Shown here in pieces: positions 26,121 through 35,306 of a DNA stretch of 64,000 bases. The position numbers and the translations under genes were made by a program. The stretch lies in the NCBI RefSeq assembly GCF_021729885.1, contig NZ_CP063401.1, positions 2,658,501 to 2,722,500 on the forward strand, written 5' to 3'. How positions within the stretch are numbered: position 1 is the first letter of the stretch; each line of letters begins with the position of its first letter. Under the pieces are notes generated by a model, which saw nothing but the letters and a program-made list of their open reading frames with translations, was not told the origin of the DNA and ran no database searches. The DNA is from Devosia sp. SL43. GTDB lineage: Bacteria; Pseudomonadota; Alphaproteobacteria; Rhizobiales; Devosiaceae.

Positions 26121-26839
26121 TACCGATGGAAATCCGCCCCGCCGGCCCGGCGGTCCCACTCCCAAGTCTCCCGCCATTCCTTCTCAAGGATAGCGCGGCG
26201 CTTGCCGTAGCGGTCGTCGGTGGCGGTCAGGGCGACGATGCGGTCGGTGCGGAAATTGCGGAAGGCGGTGCGCAGGCAGCACCAGGCGGCGATGACCTGC
26301 TTGCCCTCGTAATAGGCAAGTTGCACCGGCCAGATGGTGCGCTCGGACGGGTTGCCCCCCTCGTCTTCGTAGGAAATGGTCAGCGCCCTTTCGGTGCGCA
26401 TCGCCTGGCGCACCTGACCCAGTATCGGCATAGGCTGGCGCGAATTGGCGCTCCACACCGCGACGGGCCAGAGGCCGGTATCGTTGATGCGGTCGCGCAG
26501 ATCTTCCGGTGAGGCGGTGGCGATCTTGGCGAGCGCGTTGCGGGCGGCCAGGCCCAGCCCATCGTCGGGCTGGGCGCCGACCCAGCGGGCGCCGAGCACC
26601 AGCGCTTCCAGCTCCTCGGGCGAGAACATCAGTGGCGGCAGGAAGAAGCCAGGCTTCAGCATGTAACCGACCCCCGCTTCGCCATCGATGGGCGCGCCGA
26701 GGCCAATGAGGGTCTGCACGTCGCGATAGAGCGTGCGCACGGAAACGCCCTGTTCCTCGGCAAGCGCGGCCGCTGTGACGGGGCGCCGATGCCGGCGCAG
26801 CGCATCCATGACCGCAAACAGCCGCTCGGTCTTGTCCAT
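26120..26839 (-). CDS. YafY-type HTH/WYL-domain transcriptional regulator
   Basis: 239 residues. The N-terminal DeoR-like helix-turn-helix is RLFAVMDALRRHRRPVTAAA then LAEEQGVSVRTLYRDVQTL (about 6-45). The WYL ligand-sensing domain follows, with ALTISYEDEGGNPSERTIWP and AYYEGKQVIAAWCCLRTAFRNFRTDRI (about 150-205). WYL regulators often sense nucleic-acid fragments or small ligands. It ends 3 bases inside the boundary of a family-C repeat and lies next to the epoxide-hydrolase-like gene, a pairing seen in other proteobacteria, so it may control that gene. Confidence 0.87.
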   Translation of the reverse strand: MDKTERLFAVMDALRRHRRPVTAAALAEEQGVSVRTLYRDVQTLIGLGAPIDGEAGVGYMLKPGFFLPPLMFSPEELEALVLGARWVGAQPDDGLGLAARNALAKIATASPEDLRDRINDTGLWPVAVWSANSRQPMPILGQVRQAMRTERALTISYEDEGGNPSERTIWPVQLAYYEGKQVIAAWCCLRTAFRNFRTDRIVALTATDDRYGKRRAILEKEWRETWEWDRRAGGADFHR

Positions 26840-26902
26840 GCTTTGTTCTCCTCTGGGCGCCCTTGATGCCAGATTCCCGTGACCGGGCCAAGACCGGTGG
26901 TG

Positions 26903-28021
26903 CTACGAAATCTGGCCATGGAAGGCGCGGATGTCGTGGGCCATGGCCTCGGTTTCCTCGAGTGCCGGGAAGTGGCCGCCTGAACTCAGCTCGGTCCAGC
27001 GCACGATATTCCACAGATTGCGTTCGCCCCAGGCGCGCGGCGCCGGGTTGTCGGCGGGGAGCAGCAGGATGGCGTGCGGCACGCTGTGTTTCGGCGCCTT
27101 CCGGGAGAGTTCCGGGTCCGCAAACGCCTCTTTGTAGAGGCGGACCGAACTGCCGATGGTCTGGGTGAACCAATAGACGGAGAGGATCGTGCAGAGGTCA
27201 TCGAGCTCGAAGGCATTGAGGATGTCGCCACCGGTATCGCCCGACTTGTGGAAGTGTTCGAGGGCCCAGCTGGCCAGTCCCGCAGGGGAATCGTTGAGTC
27301 CCACCGCCAGCGATGCCGGCTTGGTCATGTGGACCATAGCATAGGCGCCCTCGGCAAAGCCCCAATAGTCGACTTTGCCAAAATAGGCCTGCTCCTCCGG
27401 CGTCGGATCGGCAGGGCGCGGATAGCCGAAATAGACGTTGAGGTAATGCGCGCCGATGATGCGCTCGGGGTGGTCGCGCACCAAGGCCATCTCGGCGCCC
27501 GATCCCAAATCTGAGCCGGACACGAGGAACCTGTCGTGGTCGAGCCGGGTCATCAGCTCGGCCATGAGGGCGGCGACGCGGGTCAGGTTCATGCCGGGCC
27601 GGGTCGGCTGGCTGGAAAAGCCATAGCCGGGCAGTGAGGGAATGACGACGTCGAACGCAACGCCGTCCACCGGCTCGGTCAGGAGGGGTACCAGCGGCAG
27701 CAGTTCGACGAAGTTGGACGGCCAGCCATTGGTGAGCAGGATCGGAACATTGGTGGTTCCTCGCCCCTTCACCTGCACGAAATGCACAGTTTCGCCGTCG
27801 ATCACCTCGGTAAACTGCGGGAAGGCATTGAGCCGGGCTTCCGCCGAGCGCCAGTCATAGTCCCTGCCCCAATAGTCTATGAAGCGGCGGAGGAAGCTGG
27901 CGTCGGTGCCATCGCCCCAGCCGACACCATCGATGGTCTTGGGGAAACGGGTGGCGGCGAGGCGGGACTTGAGGTCGGCGATGTCGGCGTCGGGGACGGC
28001 GATCGTGAAGGGCGTGGGCAT
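26903..28021 (-). CDS. Epoxide-hydrolase-family alpha/beta hydrolase
   Basis: 372 residues with the N-terminal epoxide-hydrolase (EHN) extension (DLKSRLAATRFP through YWGRDYDWRSAEARLNAFPQFTEVIDG, about 17-75) and an alpha/beta-hydrolase core. The nucleophile elbow is VSGSDLGSG with Asp171, and the catalytic His is in SSGGHFPALEE near the C-terminus. The oxyanion motif is NGWP (98-101), where family members normally have HGWP, so activity on epoxides should not be assumed. The product of microsomal-type enzymes is a vicinal diol. A WYL regulator gene lies 63 bases downstream on the same strand. Start ATG 28021. Confidence 0.82.
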   Translation of the reverse strand: MPTPFTIAVPDADIADLKSRLAATRFPKTIDGVGWGDGTDASFLRRFIDYWGRDYDWRSAEARLNAFPQFTEVIDGETVHFVQVKGRGTTNVPILLTNGWPSNFVELLPLVPLLTEPVDGVAFDVVIPSLPGYGFSSQPTRPGMNLTRVAALMAELMTRLDHDRFLVSGSDLGSGAEMALVRDHPERIIGAHYLNVYFGYPRPADPTPEEQAYFGKVDYWGFAEGAYAMVHMTKPASLAVGLNDSPAGLASWALEHFHKSGDTGGDILNAFELDDLCTILSVYWFTQTIGSSVRLYKEAFADPELSRKAPKHSVPHAILLLPADNPAPRAWGERNLWNIVRWTELSSGGHFPALEETEAMAHDIRAFHGQIS

Positions 28022-28125
28022 GGGACTCTCCAGGTCTGTTGGAGAGACATGCAGCTAGGCGCTGACAGGCGATGGCAGGACGATTGCTGACAGGATTTGG
28101 CAGCGGGTTCTGCTGCCGAACTTTC

Positions 28126-28322
28126 AGCCGACACCCTCCCCCTTTGTGGGGAGGGATCAAGGGTGGGGTGGTTTGCCCAAATATCGGGGCTCCCTTACCC
28201 CCTCCCAGCCTCCCCCATCAAGGGGGAGGTGCCGTCCGGTGCAGCGGCGAGATCATACCATACGCCAAATGCGATAGCCCTCCCCACAAGGGGGAGGGTG
28301 GGCCGCGATGGGGGTGGCGGGA
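28126..28322. repeat. Family B composite palindromic repeats, copy 3
   Basis: The 319-base gap 28022-28340 is largely filled by ACACCCTCCCCCTTTGTGGG plus GAGGGATCAAGGGTGGGG (28132-28169), a second TCCCCCATCAAGGGGGAGGT hairpin (28211-28230), and CCCTCCCCACAAGGGGGAGG (about 28279-28299). The left 60 bases are nearly identical to copy 2 at 24 kb. No gene was seen in the gap. Confidence 0.8.
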
Positions 28323-28340
28323 GGAGCGACTGAGAGCGCT

Positions 28341-29354
28341 CTAGGCGATCTCGAATTCGCACCAGTGACTGTATGGGCGATCCGGCGAGTGGATGACGTT
28401 GGGGAAATGCGGGTTGTGCACGGCGTCGGCGAAGGACTGGTCTTCTAGGCAGAAGCCGGCATGCTTCTTGTAGGTCTTGCCATTGAGGCCGGGCACCGGG
28501 ATGTCGGTCCAGACGCCATTATAGACCTGCACGCCTGGGCGGTCGGTCCAGAGCTTGAGGGTCAGGGCCTTGTCGGGGCTGACCACGGTGGCGATCGGAT
28601 CGGCGTGGTTGCGGCCGGTATCGAGGGTCATGCCGATATCGTAGTCGACCGGCTGGCCGGATGCGTCGCGCATGGTGCGCGGCTGGCGCAGGTCATAGAT
28701 CGTGCCTGCCGATGGCAGGATGGCGCCGGTTGGGGCGAGGTCGTCGCCGAGCGCGGTATAGGCGGATGAATTGACCTGAATGGTGTGGTCAAGAACGGTG
28801 TCGCTACTGCCCAGGTTGAAATACTGGTGCTGCACTAGGCTGATCGGGGTTTTCTCATCAGTCGTGGCCGAGAGATCGAGGCGCAGGCGGTTGCCTGATA
28901 GCGTGTAGACAGCAGTTAGATTCAGGTTGCCGGGATAGCCCATGGCGCCCGCCGGGCTGAGATGGGTGAAAGTCACGCTATTGGCGGCGGTGTTGACAAA
29001 ACCGTCCCAGACCTGGCGGCCGAGGCCCTCGTCGCCGCCGTGTAGTTGCAGCGTTCCGGCATTTGCAGGCAGCGTGTATGTTTTGCCATTGAGATCGAAG
29101 CTGGCGCCCTTGATGCGGTTGGCAACGCGGCCGGCGAGCGAACCGAAATGCGGGCTGTGCTGCACATAGGCGTCGAAATTGTCGAAGCCAAGCACAACCG
29201 AACGATCACCGCCACCGGCCACCGGCACACGCCAGTCGCGCACTGCGACACCATAGCCGATGATATCGACCGACACGCCGGTATCGCTGACGAGACGGAA
29301 CTGATCGACGCGCTTGCCCTTGAAGTCGCCGAATGTCGATACCGCTATTGTCAT
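28341..29354 (-). CDS. galM: Aldose 1-epimerase (mutarotase)
   Basis: 337 residues of the galactose-mutarotase-like fold, interconverting alpha and beta anomers of sugars such as xylose or glucose. Visible motifs are GSLAGRVANRIKGASFDLNG (about 90-110, NR substrate-binding), LQLHGGDEGLGRQVWDG (catalytic-region HGG), VQHQYFNLGSSD (catalytic His) and VYNGVWTD; the catalytic Glu region CLEDQSFADAVHNPHFPN is near the C-terminus. ATG 29354 (MTIAVSTFG) was preferred to an upstream start that would add 50 non-family residues overlapping the regulator gene. It is divergent from the LacI-type regulator of the xyl block, which suggests it serves pentose use. Confidence 0.9.
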   Translation of the reverse strand: MTIAVSTFGDFKGKRVDQFRLVSDTGVSVDIIGYGVAVRDWRVPVAGGGDRSVVLGFDNFDAYVQHSPHFGSLAGRVANRIKGASFDLNGKTYTLPANAGTLQLHGGDEGLGRQVWDGFVNTAANSVTFTHLSPAGAMGYPGNLNLTAVYTLSGNRLRLDLSATTDEKTPISLVQHQYFNLGSSDTVLDHTIQVNSSAYTALGDDLAPTGAILPSAGTIYDLRQPRTMRDASGQPVDYDIGMTLDTGRNHADPIATVVSPDKALTLKLWTDRPGVQVYNGVWTDIPVPGLNGKTYKKHAGFCLEDQSFADAVHNPHFPNVIHSPDRPYSHWCEFEIA

Positions 29355-29473
29355 ACTTATCCCCTCAAAATGGCGGGCAAAGCTGTAGCCTGCTTTCTTG
29401 GACCACTGCAACGTCGCACTTGACCTTTTCTGGCACTCCGCCAAAGCTCGCCTCAAAACACGATGGGGGTCAG

Positions 29474-30517
29474 GTGAACGAGATCGGATTGAGGCGCCGG
29501 GCAACCGTGCATGACGTGGCGCGGGCGGCAGGGGTGTCGCTGGCGACGGTCGATCGCGTGCTCAATGGTCGCCCCGGCGTGCGTGCGGCCACGGTGGAGA
29601 AGGTCGAAGCTGCCATCGCCGAGATCGGCTTCCAGCGCGACCTCGGTGCTTCGCTGCTGGCCCGGGCCCGCGACCTCAACGTCACCTTCATCATCCCCGA
29701 CAGCTCCAATGAGTTCATGGCGAGCCTCGCCGAGGCGGTGGATCACCGGGCCCGGCAGGCGCTGACCGACCGCATGCATATCGAGACCCTGCGCTTGCGC
29801 GCCCTCGATGCCGATGCCATCGCGCAAAGCCTCGATGCGCTCGATCCGCGCCACTGCGACTGCGCCATCATCGTGGCCAGCGAGGAGCCATCGGTGCTTG
29901 CGGCGGTCGATAGTGCCACGCGGCGCGGTGTGCTGGTGATGACGCTGGTGTCGGACCTTCCGGGCTCGCTGCGGCGGCACTTCATCGGCATCGACAATGT
30001 GGCGGCAGGACGAACGGCAGCCTCGCTGCTGGGGCGGTTCCTGCCACAGGGCGGTAAAGTGGCGGTCATCGCCGGCTCGCTGCATCTGCGCGATCACTCG
30101 GACCGGCTGGAGGGTTTCCGGGCTGCGTTGGGCGCCGAATTCGGCAGCATAGAACTGATCGGACCGGTGGAGGGTCACGACGAAAGCCGCGAGACAGAGG
30201 CCATCGTCGCCGACCTCCTAGCGCAGCATCCCGATCTGGGTGGGCTCTACAATCTGGGCGCCGGCAATGCCGGGCTGGTGGCAGCGCTCGAAGCGTCCGG
30301 CCGCTCCGGCGCCATCCGCGTAATCGCCCACGAGCTGACCGAGCCGACGCGGCGAGGGCTGAACTCAGGCGCCATCGACGTGGTGCTCGACCAGAATCCG
30401 GACGGCGAAATCCGGGCTGCGCTGGCGGCGGCGCGCGGCCTGGCTTTGGGCGGCAACGGCAAGGGCGTCAACGACCCCATTGAAATCGGGATTTTCCTGC
30501 GCGACAATCTGCGCTAA
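29474..30517 (+). CDS. LacI-family transcriptional regulator of the xylose block
   Basis: 347 residues starting at a probable GTG (29474). The LacI helix-turn-helix is TVHDVARAAGVSLATVDRVL followed by NGRPGVRAATVEKVEAAI (about 10-50). The sugar-binding periplasmic-protein-like domain follows (LNVTFIIPDSSNEFMASLAEAV, FIGIDNVAAGRTAASLLGRFL, GLYNLGAGNAGLVAALEASG). GTG was chosen because the HTH normally begins within the first ten residues and a GGGGGTC ribosome-like sequence precedes it; the upstream open frame lacks family similarity. The position between galM and xylBA suggests it is the xylose-responsive repressor, but ligand and operators are inferred only from context. Confidence 0.85.
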   Translation: MNEIGLRRRATVHDVARAAGVSLATVDRVLNGRPGVRAATVEKVEAAIAEIGFQRDLGASLLARARDLNVTFIIPDSSNEFMASLAEAVDHRARQALTDRMHIETLRLRALDADAIAQSLDALDPRHCDCAIIVASEEPSVLAAVDSATRRGVLVMTLVSDLPGSLRRHFIGIDNVAAGRTAASLLGRFLPQGGKVAVIAGSLHLRDHSDRLEGFRAALGAEFGSIELIGPVEGHDESRETEAIVADLLAQHPDLGGLYNLGAGNAGLVAALEASGRSGAIRVIAHELTEPTRRGLNSGAIDVVLDQNPDGEIRAALAAARGLALGGNGKGVNDPIEIGIFLRDNLR

Positions 30518-30545
30518 GAAGCACGCCATTCATCAAACCGGCGTG

Positions 30546-30560
30546 GCCCGAAAATCGGGC
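30546..30560 (+). promoter_or_regulatory. Hairpin in the xylB leader
   Basis: GCCCGA-AAA-TCGGGC is a perfect 6-bp stem just before the ribosome site (GGGAGGAC, 30562-30569) of a 12-codon upstream ORF. There is no T tract for termination after it, so a role in mRNA stability or translation is more likely than termination. Confidence 0.35.
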
Positions 30561-30575
30561 TGGGAGGACGTTCCG

Positions 30576-30614
30576 ATGACTTGCATTCCCCGTCCTGAGG
30601 TACGTGCCTCATGA
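30576..30614 (+). CDS. Possible 12-residue leader peptide overlapping the xylB start
   Basis: ATG 30576 is preceded at a good distance by GGGAGGAC and encodes [12 protein letters not shown]. Its TGA stop (30612-30614) overlaps the xylB ATG (30611) as ATGA. Because the strong ribosome site belongs to this ORF, xylB may be translated by coupling to it. It is too short to judge by similarity. Confidence 0.4.
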   Translation: MTCIPRPEVRAS

Positions 30615-32074
30615 CTTATCTCGGCATTGATATCGGCACGTCAGGCGTCAAGGCGCTGCTGATCGACGAGCATGGCCGCGCCCTGGGCGAGGCCTCGGCC
30701 GCCGCCGTCGAGCCGGTGCGTCCGCATCCGGGCTGGTCCGAACAGAACCCGGCCGACTGGTGGACGGCGACGCTATCAGCCGTCGATAAACTCAAGGCAT
30801 CCCACCCGACCGAACTGGCTTCGGTGCGCGGTATTGGCCTTTCCGGCCACATGCACGGCGCGACATTGCTGGGCAAGAATGAAGAAGTGCTGCGGCCCTG
30901 CATCCTGTGGAATGACGGGCGCTCGGCGGCCGAATGCAAGGAAATGGAAGCGGCGCTTCCAACCCTGCGCCAGCTCGCCGGCAATATCGCCATGCCCGGC
31001 TTCACCGCCCCCAAGATCGCCTGGGTGCGCAAGCATGAGCCTGCCATCTACGAAAAGATCGAAAAGGTACTGCTGCCCAAGGCCTATGTAAGGTTACTGC
31101 TGACGGGCGAGCATGTCGAAGACATGTCCGATGCCGCCGGCACGCTGTGGCTCGATGTGGCCAAGCGCGACTGGTCTGACGAACTATTGGCCGTGACCGG
31201 CCTCAATCGCAGTCATATGCCGCGCCTCGTTGAAGGTTCGGCTGTATCCGGCCATCTCAAGCGCGAGCTGGCGCAGCGCTGGGGCATGGACGGCCTGGTT
31301 GTGATTGCTGGCGGGGCCGGCGACAATGCGGCTTCGGCCGCCGGTATCGGCGCCATCCGTCCCGGTGAGGGCTTCGTGTCGCTTGGCACGTCGGGCGTGA
31401 TCTTTGTCTCCAACGACAAGTTCCGGCCCAATACCGAGGGTGCGGTGCATGCCTTCTGCCACGCCATTCCCGATACCTGGCACCAGATGGGCGTGATCCT
31501 GAGCGCCACCGACAGTCTCAACTGGCTGAGCAAGATCACCGGCCAGAAGCAGGCCGAACTGTCAGGCGCCGCCGAGGAGCAGTTCAGCGGGCCGGGCGAA
31601 GAAATCTTTCTGCCCTATCTCTCGGGCGAGCGCACGCCGCACAATAATGCCGGAGCGCGCGGGTCCTTCGTGGGCCTGAGCCACTCCACCGACACGGCCA
31701 AGCTGGCCCAGGCCGTGATGGAGGGCGTGACCTTCGCCTTCCGCGACAGCCAGCGCGTGCTGCATGACGCCGGCACGAAAATCGACCGCTTGCTCGCCGT
31801 CGGCGGTGGATCGAAATCTGCACTGTGGCTCAAGATGATCGCCACCAATCTCGATATGGAAATCGCCCTGCCCGAGGACGGCGATTTTGGCGGTGCGCTC
31901 GGCGCCGCCCGTCTAGGTCTCTGTGCTGCCGAAGGCGCAGCGCCGAAAGACGTGATGACCATGCCGCCGATCAAGACTGTCATCGCGCCCGACAGAAGCC
32001 TGTCTTCCGCCTATTCCGACCAATATGCGCGTTACCGCGCGCTCTACCCTGCCATCGAGGAGGCACGTTCGTGA
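30611..32074 (+). CDS. xylB: Xylulokinase
   Basis: FGGY-family sugar kinase of 487 residues that phosphorylates D-xylulose to xylulose 5-phosphate with ATP. It begins [17 protein letters not shown] (phosphate-binding motif, about 3-19) and continues with [13 protein letters not shown] (about 75), [27 protein letters not shown] (about 235), [16 protein letters not shown], and [20 protein letters not shown] (about 397), which is the FGGY signature region. It is followed by xylA with a GTGA overlap, forming a two-gene xylose operon. A 12-codon upstream ORF with a strong ribosome site overlaps its start. Confidence 0.96.
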   Translation: MTYLGIDIGTSGVKALLIDEHGRALGEASAAAVEPVRPHPGWSEQNPADWWTATLSAVDKLKASHPTELASVRGIGLSGHMHGATLLGKNEEVLRPCILWNDGRSAAECKEMEAALPTLRQLAGNIAMPGFTAPKIAWVRKHEPAIYEKIEKVLLPKAYVRLLLTGEHVEDMSDAAGTLWLDVAKRDWSDELLAVTGLNRSHMPRLVEGSAVSGHLKRELAQRWGMDGLVVIAGGAGDNAASAAGIGAIRPGEGFVSLGTSGVIFVSNDKFRPNTEGAVHAFCHAIPDTWHQMGVILSATDSLNWLSKITGQKQAELSGAAEEQFSGPGEEIFLPYLSGERTPHNNAGARGSFVGLSHSTDTAKLAQAVMEGVTFAFRDSQRVLHDAGTKIDRLLAVGGGSKSALWLKMIATNLDMEIALPEDGDFGGALGAARLGLCAAEGAAPKDVMTMPPIKTVIAPDRSLSSAYSDQYARYRALYPAIEEARS

Positions 32075-33378
32075 CTGATTTCTTCAAGGGGATTAACCCC
32101 GTCAAATTCGAGGGTGCAAACAGCACCAACCCGCTGGCCTACCGCCACTACAACAAGGACGAAATCGTCCTCGGCAAGCGGATGGAAGACCATATCCGCC
32201 CCGGCGTCGCCTACTGGCACACCTTTGCCTGGGAAGGCGGCGACCCGTTCGGCGGCCGCACCTTCGATCGTCCCTGGTACGACAAGGGCATGGAAGGCGC
32301 CCGCCTCAAGGCCGATGTGGCCTTCGAGCTGTTCGACCTGCTCGACATGCCCTTCTTCTGCTTCCATGACGCCGATATCGCCCCCGAAGGCGCGACGCTC
32401 AAGGAATCCAACCGGAACGTGCGCGAGATCGGCGAGATCTTTGCCCGCAAGATGGAAACCAGCCGCACCAAGCTGCTCTGGGGCACGGCGAACCTCTTCT
32501 CCAACCGCCGCTACATGTCGGGCGCCGCGACCAATCCGGATCCCGAAGTCTTCGCCTATGCCGCCGGCCAGGTGAAGAACGTGCTGGAGCTGACCCATGA
32601 ACTGGGCGGCGCCAACTATGTGCTGTGGGGCGGCCGCGAGGGCTATGAGACGCTGCTCAACACCAAGATCGGCCAGGAACAGGACCAGATGGGCCGCTTC
32701 CTGCACCTGGTCGTCGAGCATGCTGAAAAGATCGGTTACAAGGGCCAGATCCTGATCGAGCCCAAGCCGCAGGAGCCGTCCAAGCACCAGTATGATTTCG
32801 ACGTCGCCACGGTCTATGGCTTCCTCAAGAAGTATGGTCTCGAAACCAAGGTGAAGTGCAATATCGAGGTCGGCCACGCCTTCCTCGCCAACCACTCCTT
32901 CGAGCACGAACTGGCCTTGGCCGCTTCGCTGGGCATTCTCGGCTCGGTCGACGCCAACCGCAACGACCTGCAGTCCGGCTGGGATACCGACCAGTTCCCC
33001 AACAACGTGCCCGAAACGACGCTGGCCTTCTATCAGATCCTCAAGGCCGGTGGCCTTGGTTCGGGTGGTTGGAATTTTGACGCCAAGGTGCGCCGCCAGT
33101 CCATCGACCCGGCCGACCTGCTGCATGGTCACATCGGCGGCCTCGACGTGCTGGCCCGTTCGCTCAAGGCGGCGGCGGCCATCATCGAAGACGGCACCTA
33201 CGACAAGATTGTCGACGAGCGCTATGCTGGCTGGCAGCAGAAGGGCGCGCAGGCCATGCTCAAGGGCGAACGCACGCTCGAAGAGATCGCTGCCTGGGTG
33301 GAAGCCGAGAATATCAACCCGCAGCCCAAGTCGGGCCAGCAGGAATATCTCGAAAACCTGATCAACCGCTTCGTGTGA
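32071..33378 (+). CDS. xylA: Xylose isomerase
   Basis: 435 residues, the usual length of class II enzymes, converting D-xylose to D-xylulose with divalent metal. It has [15 protein letters not shown], the active-site [12 protein letters not shown] with the catalytic His (about residue 102), [18 protein letters not shown] (metal ligand Glu), [20 protein letters not shown], and [19 protein letters not shown] with the Asp cluster of the metal site. GTG at 32071 overlaps the xylB stop and gives [15 protein letters not shown], the usual family start. A GC-rich hairpin (33386-33408) and a family-A repeat follow. Confidence 0.96.
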   Translation: MTDFFKGINPVKFEGANSTNPLAYRHYNKDEIVLGKRMEDHIRPGVAYWHTFAWEGGDPFGGRTFDRPWYDKGMEGARLKADVAFELFDLLDMPFFCFHDADIAPEGATLKESNRNVREIGEIFARKMETSRTKLLWGTANLFSNRRYMSGAATNPDPEVFAYAAGQVKNVLELTHELGGANYVLWGGREGYETLLNTKIGQEQDQMGRFLHLVVEHAEKIGYKGQILIEPKPQEPSKHQYDFDVATVYGFLKKYGLETKVKCNIEVGHAFLANHSFEHELALAASLGILGSVDANRNDLQSGWDTDQFPNNVPETTLAFYQILKAGGLGSGGWNFDAKVRRQSIDPADLLHGHIGGLDVLARSLKAAAAIIEDGTYDKIVDERYAGWQQKGAQAMLKGERTLEEIAAWVEAENINPQPKSGQQEYLENLINRFV

Positions 33379-33385
33379 CCGAATG

Positions 33386-33408
33386 GGGGCGAGGCAGAAC
33401 CTCGCCCC
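33386..33408 (+). terminator. GC-rich hairpin after xylA
   Basis: GGGGCGAGG-cagaa-CCTCGCCCC forms a perfect 9-bp stem 8 bases after the xylA stop codon. There is no run of T after it, so it may be a weak or factor-dependent terminator or an mRNA-stabilising structure. Confidence 0.45.
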
Positions 33409-33418
33409 TACCACAGAT

Positions 33419-33505
33419 CGTCACCCTCGGGCTTGACCCGAGGGCCCTTCACTTGCCGGGCCGCATCGCAAGTACAGAACCCTCGGGTCAGGCCCGAGGG
33501 TGACG
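33419..33505. repeat. Family A palindromic repeat, copy 2
   Basis: CGTCACCCTCGGGCTTGACC at the left is mirrored by CCCTCGGGTCAGGCCCGAGG plus GTGACG at the right, around the conserved core CTTCACTTGC. The element is 87 bases long and very similar to the copies at 6251 and 46104. Confidence 0.85.
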
Positions 33506-33549
33506 CGCGGTGGCGATGGCTGAAATTATTGCTCCGTCCGGAGTCGACC

Positions 33550-35160
33550 ATGCCCCAGATCACCAATCCCATTCTGCCCGGCTTCAATCCGGACCCGTCC
33601 ATTCTCCGGGTCGGCGATGACTATTACATCGCCACCTCGACCTTCGAGTGGTTCCCGGGCGTGCAGATCCATCACAGCAGGGACCTGGCGAACTGGGAGC
33701 TGGTGACCCGCCCGCTGACGCGAAAAACCCAGCTCGATATGCGCGGCGATCCGGACAGCTGCGGCGTCTGGGCGCCCTGCCTCAGCCATGACGGCGAAAA
33801 ATTCTGGCTGGTCTATACCGACGTCAAGCGCAAGGACGGCTCGTTCAAGGACGCGCATAACTACATCGTCTGGGCCGACAGGATCGAAGGGCCGTGGAGC
33901 GACCCGGTCTATACCAATTCGTCCGGCTTCGATCCCAGCCTGTTCCACGACGATGACGGCAAAAAATGGTTCGTCAACATGACCTGGGACCATCGCCGCC
34001 GTCCGCTGCTGTTTGCCGGCATTGCGCTGCAGGAATTCGATCCTGTCGCCGGCAAGCTGGTGGGACCGATCAAGAATATCTACCAGGGCACCGATCTCGA
34101 ACTGGTCGAAGGCCCGCATCTCTACAAGCGCAACGGCTGGTATTACCTGCTGACCGCCGAAGGCGGCACGGCCTATAGCCATGCCTGCACCTTCGCCCGC
34201 TCGCGCACGATCGACGGGCCCTACGAAACCCATCCCGACCAGTACATCCTGACATCCAAGGATGCGCCGTTCGCGGCGATCCAGCGCGCTGGACACGGCG
34301 ATCTCGTCGAAACCCCTGAGGGCAAGACCTATCTCGTCCATCTCGGCGGTCGGCCGACGACGCAGGAGCGGCGCTGCGTGCTGGGTCGTGAAACCTCGAT
34401 CCAGGAAGCCCATTGGCGTGACGACGACTGGCTCTACGTCAAGAACGGACCGGTGCCATCGCTGCATGTCGACGTGCCCGGGACGCGCGACGAGGCCAAA
34501 TACTGGGCCGAGCAGCGCTACAGCTTCGACGACGGCCTGCCCATCGATTTCCAGTGGCTGCGCACGCCGGAACCCGAGCGGATCTTTGCCCTGCAGGACA
34601 ACAAACTGCGCTTGTTTGGCCGCGAATCGATCGGCTCGTGGTTCGAACAGTCATTGGTGGCGCGCCGCCAGACCCACTTCTCCTACGACGCCGAGACCAC
34701 ACTCGATTTCAAGGCGACTGACGAGCGGACCATGGCGGGCCTTACGGCCTATTACAGCCGCTACAACTTCTTCTATCTGGCGGTGACGGCTCATTCGGAC
34801 GGGCAGCGCGAGCTGCTGATCATGAGCTCGGAGATGAGCTGGCCCGACGGCAAGATGACTTTCCCGGCCGCTCCCGTGCAGATCCCCAATGATGGCAAGG
34901 TCAGGCTGGCACTGACGATCCGGGGGCCCAAGCTGCGGTTTTTCTATGCGCTCGAAGGCCAGGACCTGCAGCCCATCGGGCCGGTGCTGGACGCTTCGCT
35001 GCTCTCGGATGAATGCGGTGGGCACCAGGCCCATGGCAGCTTCACCGGCGCCTTTGTCGGCGTCGCCGCGCATGACCTCAATGGCACGGCCAGCCCGGCG
35101 GATTTCGACTATTTCATCTATCGGCCAGTGCGGCACGAAAGCGATCGCTACGAAATCTGA
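33550..35160 (+). CDS. Glycoside hydrolase family 43 beta-xylosidase
   Basis: 536 residues. The N-terminal five-bladed beta-propeller GH43 domain begins ITNPILPGFNPDPSILRVGD with the catalytic base Asp15. The pKa-modulating Asp is near SSGFDPSLFHDDDGKKWFVN, and the general acid Glu is in TDLELVEGPHLYKRNGWYYL (about 185-195). The C-terminal beta-sandwich (about 330-536) is typical of GH43 subfamily 11 intracellular xylosidases. There is no signal peptide, so it acts in the cytoplasm on imported xylo-oligosaccharides, releasing xylose for XylA and XylB. ATG 33550 was chosen; the frame is open upstream but runs into the family-A repeat. Confidence 0.93.
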   Translation: MPQITNPILPGFNPDPSILRVGDDYYIATSTFEWFPGVQIHHSRDLANWELVTRPLTRKTQLDMRGDPDSCGVWAPCLSHDGEKFWLVYTDVKRKDGSFKDAHNYIVWADRIEGPWSDPVYTNSSGFDPSLFHDDDGKKWFVNMTWDHRRRPLLFAGIALQEFDPVAGKLVGPIKNIYQGTDLELVEGPHLYKRNGWYYLLTAEGGTAYSHACTFARSRTIDGPYETHPDQYILTSKDAPFAAIQRAGHGDLVETPEGKTYLVHLGGRPTTQERRCVLGRETSIQEAHWRDDDWLYVKNGPVPSLHVDVPGTRDEAKYWAEQRYSFDDGLPIDFQWLRTPEPERIFALQDNKLRLFGRESIGSWFEQSLVARRQTHFSYDAETTLDFKATDERTMAGLTAYYSRYNFFYLAVTAHSDGQRELLIMSSEMSWPDGKMTFPAAPVQIPNDGKVRLALTIRGPKLRFFYALEGQDLQPIGPVLDASLLSDECGGHQAHGSFTGAFVGVAAHDLNGTASPADFDYFIYRPVRHESDRYEI

Positions 35161-35306
35161 TGGCTTCACAATTTGCCGATGCGGGGGCGACAATCCGCCG
35201 CATCGGGTCTACACTTCTCCGTGCAGACTAGCGTTCGCCTTTGCGCCGCCTGTAACAATTGCGGCCTGTCCGGCGAATGTCTCTGCAGCGACAGCGGAGA
35301 ACAGCC

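Noticed and set aside
29370-29395. AAAGC-N8-GCTTT as the operator of the LacI-type regulator
   Set aside because: The arms are short, the spacing is unlike LacI-family operators with a central CG, and no second copy was seen before xylB.
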